A stretch of 64,000 nucleotides of DNA from assembly GCF_001659685.2 (NCBI RefSeq), contig NZ_LXYE02000060.1, forward strand, positions 1-64,000, in the 5' to 3' direction. The notes under the pieces are model-generated. The model ran no database searches and was not told the DNA's origin. It saw nothing but the letters and a program-made list of their open reading frames with translations. This document shows, one piece after another, positions 45,584-52,665 of the stretch. The DNA is from Labilibacter marinus (lineage in GTDB: Bacteria; Bacteroidota; Bacteroidia; Bacteroidales; Marinilabiliaceae). The translations under genes were made by a program, and so were the position numbers. Numbering within the stretch: position 1 is the stretch's first letter; the number at the start of each line of letters is the position of its first letter.

Positions 45584-46912
45584 TTACTTAATGTTTAAAA
45601 AGGTTTTGATATCATCATATTGTCCACCTTGATTTGAGTACACGGCATAATTTCGTGCAGTTTCAAACCATTCCATACTCGAAGGCCTAATTTTTTTAAT
45701 AGCAGATAAGAAGTCCTTGGTTTTTATAGGTGTTTCTTTGCCCGATTTTAGAATCACTTTTAATTTTTCTTCAATGGTGTAGTCTACTAACGATTTTAAA
45801 TCAGCACCAGTAAAGTTTACCGCTTTATTGGCTACCTTTTCTATATCAACCTCCATTTTAGGTTTATCCTTAAGCTGAATTTCCAATATTTCTTTTCGCG
45901 CAATAGCGTCTGGTGGTGGAATAAAGATGATTCTGTCAAATCTTCCTGGTCGCTTAAATGCATTATCTATATGCCAAGGTGCGTTGGTGGCTCCTAATAC
46001 TAATATTCCATCGTTTGAAGCATTGATGCCGTCTAGCTCTTGTAAAAACTGATTAATTACATTTTTTCCAGCGCTACCTCTCATGTCATTTCTACTCGCA
46101 CCTAATGCATCAACTTCATCAAAGAATATCACTGCTGGCGTATTATTTCTGGCAAAGTCAAATATCTCATGTAACTGTTTTTCACTTTGGCCAAGGTACA
46201 TATCCATTACCTCATTAATGCCTACCGAAATAAATGCAGAATCAATTTCTCCTGCAGTAGCCTTGGCAATATGTGTTTTTCCGCACCCAGGAGGACCGTA
46301 AAGTAGAATTCCGCCCCCAATCTTTTTACCGTACTGCTTAAATAAATCGGCATGTTTAATAGGGTTGATGATTTTCATGGAGATGTCTTCCTTAACAGAT
46401 TGCATACCTCCAACATCATCAAAAGAAACGTCAGGTTTTTCTAAAGGTATAATAGGCGTAATCTTTTCAGGAGCGCTAAGTAAGCGTATTTTATCATCTT
46501 CGCTACTGTTATCATCTTCAGAACTAAACAATTCGTCTATTTCTTCGTCAGAAAAATCAGGATCTATACGCTTTAGTCTTTTATAATATTTGTAAGCGGT
46601 ATTTTCATCATTCTCTTTATAGTAAAGAAGGATAATTAACTTATAGGCTTCCATATTATTCGAGTCAGAAGCTAATGCGTTTTCCAAAATCAATACACCT
46701 TGCGAAATTTTATTTAGATGGTAAAGTACCTGAGCAAACTCCACTTGATGCTCAACTGACGGTTCCAGCTTGTTTAGGTTAGATATAATTTCTTCTGCTT
46801 CGTTCCATTTATGGAGTGCTTTTAAACCATTGAAATACATTTTCAATAGTACTACATTATCAGGAGATAATTCTACAGCACTTTTGAGTTGATTTAGTTG
46901 TTCTTCTGTCAT
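45584..46912 (-). CDS. TPR-AAA ATPase of the Vps4/katanin-like class
   Basis: 442 residues. N-terminal TPR-like helices (about 1-130) are followed by an acidic linker (SSEDDNSSEDD) and a classic AAA module: Walker A GPPGCGKTHIAKA near 209, Walker B VIFFDEVDALG near 262, sensor GATNAP, second region RPGRFDRIIFIPPPD, and a C-terminal lid. The tail SSMEWFETARNYAVYSNQGG is like the meiotic clade of AAA (Vps4-type) rather than Clp. These enzymes unfold or disassemble protein polymers. Its ATG directly follows the stop of the hsdR relic, and it probably pulls on the TPR-membrane or pentapeptide partner; inference. Confidence 0.85.
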   Translation of the reverse strand: MTEEQLNQLKSAVELSPDNVVLLKMYFNGLKALHKWNEAEEIISNLNKLEPSVEHQVEFAQVLYHLNKISQGVLILENALASDSNNMEAYKLIILLYYKENDENTAYKYYKRLKRIDPDFSDEEIDELFSSEDDNSSEDDKIRLLSAPEKITPIIPLEKPDVSFDDVGGMQSVKEDISMKIINPIKHADLFKQYGKKIGGGILLYGPPGCGKTHIAKATAGEIDSAFISVGINEVMDMYLGQSEKQLHEIFDFARNNTPAVIFFDEVDALGASRNDMRGSAGKNVINQFLQELDGINASNDGILVLGATNAPWHIDNAFKRPGRFDRIIFIPPPDAIARKEILEIQLKDKPKMEVDIEKVANKAVNFTGADLKSLVDYTIEEKLKVILKSGKETPIKTKDFLSAIKKIRPSSMEWFETARNYAVYSNQGGQYDDIKTFLNIK

Positions 46913-47523
46913 TTATGCAGTTTCGTATAGTTCGTTTTCTAATTCTTTAATTGCTTTCTCAAAATCTTTCTTTTTACCAAAGGCTTTAACTAATTCTACT
47001 GGGCCACCCAATTGATTTAGGGGTTGTACTTTTAAAACTGAGCCCGTTTCAATGGAAACAATACCTTCGCTTTCATACTTATCAAGTAAGCTGGTAATTA
47101 CCTTTTGAGCCAGTTCGCTGTATTTACCAAAGTAAAAATTCATCTAAGGTTAGTTCAGTTTCAATTTGTCCGTTTATTGCCGACTTGTCGTGAAATACAA
47201 ACGAATCTCCATTAGAAGTAAATACGAAAGGTATTTGTAGTATTTCTGCATATTCTAAAGCTTGTTGCATTCCTGCACCCCACAGGTTTTTTATTGTCTT
47301 TTGCCTCAATAATAGCAATGGGTACATTGGGTTTGTTGTAGAGTATGTAATCAGCTCGCTTTCGTTTTCCACGCGCATGCAGTTTACCTTGTACAATAAT
47401 TCGTCCGTCGGTAAACGAAACTTCTTCACGTACCTGTTTTCTCATATTCCACCCTGCTTTTTCAATGGCTGGATTAATGAACTTGGTACATATGTCTCTT
47501 TCGGAAAGGTTTTGTTTGTTCAT
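46913..47523 (-). pseudogene. hsdR: Type I restriction HsdR relic (N- and C-terminal ends joined)
   Basis: From ATG 47523 the frame gives the HsdR N-terminal nuclease region: MNKQNLSERDICTKFINPAI, TDGRIIVQGKLHARGKRKRA and DYILYNKPNVPIAIIEAKD, including the E-x-K active site. A run of four G near 47280 breaks the frame; removing one base continues GAGMQQALEYAEILQIPFVF ... TELTLDEF. The motor domains are absent and a third frame (47143-46913) gives an HsdR-like C-terminus: FGKYSELAQKVITSLLDKYE ... AIKELENELYETA. Thus a large internal deletion plus one frameshift: an inactive remnant. Confidence 0.8.
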
Positions 47524-47751
47524 TTGCTCGCAATTGGTAAAACGGTTGTGAAAATAGTAAAACAATAGGCTTTTATTGTAATAAAAGTGAAATAAAGGAA
47601 TATGAAAGCAAATTTGATAACGGTTAAAGGATGTTTAAAAACATTAATCGCTATAAACCTGTAGTTTATTGAATTTTTACTATTATACTTTAAAGAATTT
47701 TAATTTATCATTTTATAATGAGCTTATTTCACAAATATCAACAGGTTCTTG

Positions 47752-47775
47752 GTTAAGTATTCATCAGTACTTAAC
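47752..47775 (+). promoter_or_regulatory. Perfect inverted repeat before a small gene
   Basis: GTTAAGTA, 8-nt loop, TACTTAAC, ending five bases before the ATG at 47781. It could be an operator or a translation-controlling hairpin. The region 47524-47751 is AT-rich and otherwise featureless. Confidence 0.45.
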
Positions 47776-47780
47776 TAAAA

Positions 47781-48050
47781 ATGGAACATTTTGAGGAGAA
47801 TTTACCTCATAGCTTTAAAGTAAAAACAAAGAAAGAATTCCGTCTGAAAAAAGCTTTTGGATGCTATTATCCAGGTTTGGTAGACATTCCTAAAAAGTAT
47901 AATAACGTTAGAATTTCGAGGATTCAAAACTTTATTGAAATGGGAGGGTGCAGATTCTGTTATCCTCATGGAAGGGAGACTCCTAATTCAACCCTTAAAA
48001 AAGGGAGAAACCGAAATTGGAAAAGATACCGTAAAACAAGATGGAAATGA
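47781..48050 (+). CDS. Small basic Cys-pair protein (89 aa)
   Basis: Highly basic, especially the last 25 residues (KKGRNRNWKRYRKTRWK), with a C-x-x-C pair in GGCRFCYPHGRETPNST that, with the nearby His, might bind zinc. The composition suggests nucleic-acid binding. I recall similar small proteins in Bacteroidota mobile regions but know no function. It is the only + strand gene in this part of the island, with its own hairpin upstream and a terminator behind. Confidence 0.65.
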   Translation: MEHFEENLPHSFKVKTKKEFRLKKAFGCYYPGLVDIPKKYNNVRISRIQNFIEMGGCRFCYPHGRETPNSTLKKGRNRNWKRYRKTRWK

Positions 48051-48056
48051 ATTATG

Positions 48057-48083
48057 AGGCATCAGTTATGGTGCCTTTTTTTT
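48057..48083 (+). terminator. Rho-independent terminator
   Basis: AGGCA(T) and (A)TGGTGCCT pair with a short loop, followed by eight or more T. Serves the small + strand gene ending at 48050. Confidence 0.7.
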
Positions 48084-48109
48084 ATGCTTTAACTATTGTG
48101 TCTATAGTT

Positions 48110-48357
48110 TATCCATAATTAAATAATATATAAATATACATTCTATGAATATGGAAATATATATTTATATAAAATGATATGGATTATCTGTTGTTGGTAA
48201 TTTACTTGTTGTTTGGCTGGGTGTAAGTTGTTGTAGGTGTGAGGGAAGTGTAAATACATAAACATATTTTATATAAACAAATATTCATATAATATATGTT
48301 TATGTATTCTATATATGTAATAATCCATATTCACAGAATATATAAATATGGAACTTG
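48110..48357. repeat. AT-rich region with large inverted repeats
   Basis: ATTCTATGAATATGGA (about 48151) recurs inverted as TCCATATTCACAGAAT (about 48329). Inside, ACATAAACATAT (about 48257) is inverted in ATATGTTTATGT (about 48295). No gene. Such nested AT-rich palindromes beside mob and rep genes could be part of a replication or transfer origin. Confidence 0.5.
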
Positions 48358-48358
48358 A

Positions 48359-48712
48359 TTATTGAATTGCTTTTGTAATCATCTTTCCGTATGCTTTTTC
48401 TAACCTAATTTGAATTTTAATGTAGGAATCCAGTAAATTATTATATTCCATTAGCAAATTATCACTGGGTGTATCTTTTCTTTGGTTTACATATTTAGCA
48501 ACTTGATTTATATTATTGCCAATTTTTTTCATATCCAGAGAAACTTCATCCATCACGCGAATAAAATCAACTGGATTAATCGGATTAGAAAAATTATTAA
48601 ATATACACGAGCGAACAAAGTGCGAGGTGTTTTTATATCCATTTGCCAATAAATCCAGCTCCTCTTTTTCTTTTTGATTAACGCGAATCCATAAACGTTT
48701 GTCTCTATTCAT
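48359..48712 (-). CDS. mobC: MobC-like mobilisation protein
   Basis: 117 residues: a ribbon-helix-helix-like N-terminus (RLWIRVNQKEKEELDLLANG, TSHFVRSCIF) and the MobC signature KKIGNNINQVAKYVNQ. MobC proteins help the MobA relaxase open the origin of transfer. Normally mobA follows immediately; here only AT-rich DNA follows, so the relaxase is missing. The gene may still function if a relaxase is supplied in trans. Confidence 0.8.
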   Translation of the reverse strand: MNRDKRLWIRVNQKEKEELDLLANGYKNTSHFVRSCIFNNFSNPINPVDFIRVMDEVSLDMKKIGNNINQVAKYVNQRKDTPSDNLLMEYNNLLDSYIKIQIRLEKAYGKMITKAIQ

Positions 48713-48789
48713 AACTGTACTGTAAGTTTAATATGTTACTAGTATAAGAACCCAAGTTGCGAGGGTTTTTCCACTCCTGATTCACTCAG

Positions 48790-48845
48790 GCAAGAAGGTT
48801 TTGTGCTGATAAATTTTAATTTGTCCGCACAAAAACACATCTTGC
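48790..48845. other. Nested palindrome, candidate oriT
   Basis: Three concentric inverted arms: GCAAGA/TCTTGC (48790-95, 48840-45), TTTGTGC/GCACAAA (48800-06, 48827-33) and AAATT/AATTT (48811-15, 48818-22). It lies in the 287-bp gap upstream of mobC, where oriT is usually found. A smaller hairpin AACCC ... GGGTT is at about 48751-48770. No gene in 48713-48999. Confidence 0.45.
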
Positions 48846-48999
48846 TTCATTTTTATCAAATCTACTTTGCGATACTTTTTAATTGGAATTTTCTTTCTGA
48901 TAAATTAAGGGACAAAATGTGAACATTTGCTAAAAACGCTAGGGGAATTATATTAAGTAGGTTTAATAATTGTGGCGTAAATTATTATTTTCCCTAATG

Positions 49000-49638
49000 T
49001 TAGTTTCTTCTATCAATGCCAGGGTAATTAATCACGTTAACCATTTCTCTTAATCTACTTCTAACTCTAGCCCCATAATACTCTTCTATTTGCTCTCCTG
49101 TAAAGTTGGTTGTAATAAAAGTTTTCATTTTAAATTGAATGAATTGGTCATATCGAGTAAGTAATATTTTTTCCATAACATTGGTTTTGTTTGCATAAAA
49201 CCCTGTTAATCTATCTTCTGTGCCTAAGTCATCATAGCATTTTATGATTGGTTGTTTTTTATCTAAAATACCATTTTTCTTTCCAAAACAGTTTTTACCA
49301 TGTTTCTCGATAATAGCATACCCATTTTGAGAGTATTCGCCAGCGATATCAAAAGCCTTCTCCATTCGGAAATTTGTTTGTGGTGATTTTTCTTGAAGTA
49401 GGTCTCTAAATATTGACATCATTAGGCTTTTTCCCACGCCAATATCTCCAGTAACAAGCAATCCTTTAGATAATCGATACGAAGGGTGCAATTTTTCAAA
49501 TTGATTGTTTTGGTAAAAATATAGAAAGAGTCGTTTGTAGATTTCTTTATCCCTATCGTTTAAATAGAAATTATCAACCCTTCTTGCTCCTAGAAGGGAA
49601 ATGTATGCATAAACTGATTTAAGGTTATAATTCGACAT
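49000..49638 (-). CDS. DnaC-like helicase-loader ATPase
   Basis: 212 residues with Walker A GLLVTGDIGVGKSLMMSIF near 68, Walker B KCYDDLGTED near 120, sensor KTFITTNFT and a C-terminal RVRSRLREMVN box, as in DnaC/IstB-type loaders of mobile elements. It would load the host replicative helicase at the element's origin. It overlaps the initiator gene by 14 bp. Confidence 0.82.
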   Translation of the reverse strand: MSNYNLKSVYAYISLLGARRVDNFYLNDRDKEIYKRLFLYFYQNNQFEKLHPSYRLSKGLLVTGDIGVGKSLMMSIFRDLLQEKSPQTNFRMEKAFDIAGEYSQNGYAIIEKHGKNCFGKKNGILDKKQPIIKCYDDLGTEDRLTGFYANKTNVMEKILLTRYDQFIQFKMKTFITTNFTGEQIEEYYGARVRSRLREMVNVINYPGIDRRN

Positions 49639-50122
49639 AAAAAGGATCTTTTTTTGATTTTGTATTATTTAGAAAATTATCATTAGATGTTAACTTCTTT
49701 TCTTCTTTTTCATTCTTTACATTCTTGTTTGGTACCGCGCGCGTTTCGCTTGCGTTCCGTTTTTTAATCCGTTGCGTTTCACTTGCGTTTCGCTCACCTT
49801 GGTAATGTTCATAATTACAGATTGTTATCCGTGTCGATTTATGAATGCTTTGCGTTTCAATCATGTGTCGATTTTCGAGCATTTTAAAAAACCTCGATAC
49901 TTTTGATTTAGACCATTTGAAGGTGTATGCATAGCTATTTAGAGACCTTATGCTTTGGCCTCTTTCGCAGAGAAAAACTTGATTGCCAATAACGATTTCT
50001 TTGCTTGAATGATTGGCAATAAGAAGTAAATGAATCCATGCTTCTCTTTTTGAAAAAGGTTGATTGTCATTGTAAAGCCAATGCTCTAATAGGCTTCGAT
50101 GTAATTTGATCCATCCTTCCAT
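49625..50122 (-). CDS. Replication initiator / replisome organiser
   Basis: 165 residues. The start MEGWIKLHRSLLEHWLYNDN and a winged-helix-like region (WIHLLLIANHSSKEI ... SYAYTFKWSKSKVSRFFKML) resemble phage and element replisome organisers. The C-terminal part is low-complexity and contains a repeated peptide (RNASETQR / RNASETRA) encoded by DNA iterons, followed by a lysine-rich tail. In such genes the replication origin often lies within the coding sequence, which the iterons support. It overlaps the loader gene. Confidence 0.75.
   Translation of the reverse strand: MEGWIKLHRSLLEHWLYNDNQPFSKREAWIHLLLIANHSSKEIVIGNQVFLCERGQSIRSLNSYAYTFKWSKSKVSRFFKMLENRHMIETQSIHKSTRITICNYEHYQGERNASETQRIKKRNASETRAVPNKNVKNEKEEKKLTSNDNFLNNTKSKKDPFYVEL
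49741..49861. repeat. Intragenic iterons, candidate replication origin
   Basis: The word TTGCGTTTC(G/A)CTTGCGTT and its partial forms occur at 49741-49757, 49772-49793 and 49848-49860 on the + strand (GCGTTTCGCTTGCGTTCC; TTGCGTTTCACTTGCGTTTC; CTTTGCGTTTCAA). They lie inside the initiator gene and are much more GC-rich than the surroundings. Confidence 0.5.
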
Positions 50123-50152
50123 ATAATTGGTTGTTACTACAGAAAAATTCCA

Positions 50153-50222
50153 TAATTTTGGAATATTATTTTGGATTAAAATTCAATGAAATAAGGAAGC
50201 GTTGTGGAGGCAACGCTTTTTT
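50153..50222 (+). ncRNA. Candidate short + strand RNA between initiator and HTH genes
   Basis: A TAnnTTTG box (TAATTTTG, 50153-50160) is followed 38 bp later by a strong + strand terminator: AGCGTTG-tggagg-CAACGCT with six T (50198-50222). All neighbouring genes are on the minus strand, so this terminator has no protein gene to serve. It could end a counter-transcribed control RNA of about 55 nt. The -33 element is poor. Confidence 0.4.
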
Positions 50223-50225
50223 AAA

Positions 50226-50516
50226 TTAGCGCCTTCTGTTTAACAGATAATCACTAGCCTCCTGATCTAATTGTTCTCTTGTTGGAATTTTATTTGAATT
50301 TAGTAACCAGTCATCTACTGCTTCTTTATCGAAGAAGAGCTTACCGCCACCCGGTTTAGAATGTGGAATGGAACATGAGCTTGTTAATTTGTAAACATAC
50401 GAGGGCTTGAATCCCGTGTAATCAACAAGATTCTCAAATGTTAAAGTCCTCTTTTGTGAAATAAGAAGTTTCTCAATACGAATAAGTCGTTCCTCTAGTG
50501 AAATAATATTGTCCAT
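50226..50516 (-). CDS. Small HTH (excisionase-like) protein
   Basis: 96 residues. A MerR/HTH_17-type domain is at about 22-75: LTFENLVDYTGFKPSYVYKL, SIPHSKPGGGKLFFDKEAVD, DWLL. Such proteins act as excisionases or as regulators of rep/int genes of integrated elements. A short helical N-terminus (ISLEERLIRIEKLL) may oligomerise. Between integrase and initiator genes. Confidence 0.75.
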   Translation of the reverse strand: MDNIISLEERLIRIEKLLISQKRTLTFENLVDYTGFKPSYVYKLTSSCSIPHSKPGGGKLFFDKEAVDDWLLNSNKIPTREQLDQEASDYLLNRRR

Positions 50517-50645
50517 GATCTTTTGTTATAAAAGTGAATATGAACAAATGGCCATTTGCGTTTATTTTGAATTCGTAAACAAAGTAAAAGCAAGTTAAGT
50601 AAGTGGCCTAAAATCAAGAGGAAACAAATAGGAAATTAGTGTTTC

Positions 50646-51386
50646 CTATCTTATATTATCAAGAAATATTGATTGAATGTCGCGTCTTAGTTTGGTGTAT
50701 ATATGTTTGTTGTGTAGGATTTCTGCTTTCACCTTTGGTAATTCGGTTTTAAGCCCTGATAATTCATAAGGAGTATTGTCTTTACATATGAAATAATGAG
50801 ATATTATATTACTTAATGACTTTAGGTTGATATCATCAATATCAAATACTATAAAAATAAAACGTATTAAGTCACGTTTTGTGTAATAGCTAATTATTTT
50901 TGAATCAGAAGAAATCTTTTTTAGCTTTAAAAAACAAAAAAAAGATTCTAAATCGCACTCAATTATTTGTTTGTCAATAAATTCTTTTAGGGTGTTATTT
51001 ATATTATATCCATTGATGTACGGACATAATAATTTTTCTGAAAGTAGGTTTTCTCTAATGAATGGTATTAACTTTTTTTCAAATCCTTTACTCCAAATGT
51101 AAACCATGGTCGAAAGCCCAATGAGGTTTAGACATACTGCTAGTATATAAACTAGTAGCCAATTATTGTCGTTGTACTTAAAAAATGCCCAGGAAAAAGT
51201 ACTAAAGCATAGTCCTAGTATAAAAAATAGTAATCTGGGTTTTTCTATATCTTTATTCCACCAAAATATCGGTGAGTTGAACATGTAAAAAACAAAATAT
51301 TTGAAATATAGAAAGAACATTTTTCCGATAGGCAAAAGTAGGAGTAGGGTTATCCCTGTTTGGGTATAAGTCAGAAATCTTTCCAT
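50646..51386 (-). CDS. Membrane protein of unknown function co-translated with the integrase
   Basis: 246 residues. Hydrophobic helices lie near 12-35, 50-68 and 75-98, followed by a cytosolic part of about 140 residues rich in charged helices. Its ATG overlaps the integrase stop by one base (TAATG), so it is translationally coupled. No family recognised. A hairpin (GGAAAC / GTTTCC, about 50621-50646) ends the gene. Confidence 0.65.
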   Translation of the reverse strand: MERFLTYTQTGITLLLLLPIGKMFFLYFKYFVFYMFNSPIFWWNKDIEKPRLLFFILGLCFSTFSWAFFKYNDNNWLLVYILAVCLNLIGLSTMVYIWSKGFEKKLIPFIRENLLSEKLLCPYINGYNINNTLKEFIDKQIIECDLESFFCFLKLKKISSDSKIISYYTKRDLIRFIFIVFDIDDINLKSLSNIISHYFICKDNTPYELSGLKTELPKVKAEILHNKHIYTKLRRDIQSIFLDNIR

Positions 51387-52513
51387 TATAAGTTAATTTC
51401 GGGTATAATATTGGCTGCTTCTTTTTGTTTTTGATCCACTATCTTGGCATAAATCTCTGTAGTTCTAATTTCTTTATGTCCAAGCCGTTTTGAAACCGTG
51501 TAGATGTCAGCTCCATTCTCAAGCATCAGAACTGCATTCGTATGTCTGCTAGCGTGAAATGTAAATTCTTTAAAAACTCCTGCTTTAATAGCCCACTTCA
51601 TCAGAAGTTGTGATGTTTGAGCGGTGTATTTTAATCCTGTAAATACTTGTTCTTCAGGATCACCTTTTGTACCCATTAATTCTCGGGCATTTTCACTTAT
51701 GTATAAATACTCAAGACCATCCGTTTTCTTTTGATTAAAGATGATTCTTAATTCGTCTTCATTTTCCCTTAGTTCTTTCCAAGTAAGTTTTTCTACATCG
51801 GAATATCTTAAACCAGTTAAGCATGCAAATAAAAAAGCTTTCTTTAATATTGGTTTACGACATTCCGTATTGGCTAACTTTTGCACTTCGCTGTGGGTTA
51901 AATATGGGCGCTCTACTTCTGCTTTAGGAAAGCTTTTAACAATATCTCCAGGATTTTCAAATATAATACGTTCTTTAAAGGCTTGATTAAGTGCTGACTT
52001 TACTTTGTTAAAGTATGAAATCTTTGTGTTAGGAGCTAAGTTTTTGCCTTGCGGCGTTGTAGCATCATTATCAAGGTACTTTTTAAATGATGTAAGTTTA
52101 TCAGCACCAAAATCGCGAAACATAAGACGTTCCCCAAAATGTTTTATTAGGTGACGATGTGTACTTTCCCAATTGCCATGGTTACCTTTGCTTTCAAATC
52201 TTTCATCCGTTAACTTCTTAAAGTAATCAATGAAGTCGATATTTATTTTTGAAGTATCCTTGAATCCAAATTTTCCAGAATCATACTCAGCTTGACGTTT
52301 AGTTTTAATCTTTTCGGCTAAATCAAGATTTGTTTTGTTTTGCTGTTTAGCGTTTGGTGTTTTAGGTTTATCTGTGAGGTAAAGTTCTAGGTTTTCGAAT
52401 TCTCGATTATGCTTAATTTTACCATCTTCGTTTTTAGAGTACCCTTTGTAGTACTCAAGGAATAAACTAGTGCGTCCATCCTTGAGTTTTCTTTTTCGTA
52501 AATTTATTTTCAT
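51386..52513 (-). CDS. int: Tyrosine recombinase (integrase)
   Basis: 375 residues. N-terminal Arm/SAM-like DNA-binding domains (about 1-190) precede the catalytic domain with LTGLRYSDVEKLTW (catalytic Arg, about 238), KTDGLEYLY (Lys), FTFHASRHTNAVLM (HxxR), LGHKEIRTTEIYAKI (His/Tyr nucleophile, about 356). All catalytic residues are present. This is the phage_int_SAM_5-type integrase common in Bacteroidota elements. It lies 152 bp from the end of mnmE, the presumed attachment site. Confidence 0.93.
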   Translation of the reverse strand: MKINLRKRKLKDGRTSLFLEYYKGYSKNEDGKIKHNREFENLELYLTDKPKTPNAKQQNKTNLDLAEKIKTKRQAEYDSGKFGFKDTSKINIDFIDYFKKLTDERFESKGNHGNWESTHRHLIKHFGERLMFRDFGADKLTSFKKYLDNDATTPQGKNLAPNTKISYFNKVKSALNQAFKERIIFENPGDIVKSFPKAEVERPYLTHSEVQKLANTECRKPILKKAFLFACLTGLRYSDVEKLTWKELRENEDELRIIFNQKKTDGLEYLYISENARELMGTKGDPEEQVFTGLKYTAQTSQLLMKWAIKAGVFKEFTFHASRHTNAVLMLENGADIYTVSKRLGHKEIRTTEIYAKIVDQKQKEAANIIPEINL

Positions 52514-52665
52514 TTTTTACAACTTCAAATAGTATGAGTTGTAAAAGTAAGGTAAAAAGATGTAAAAAGAAAGTATAGCGAACTCAAGTGGTAAATTTAA
52601 ATAAATACTTAACATCACTGATAATCAAGTGTTAAATTTCGTTGGTTTGACTTTGTTTTCGATAT

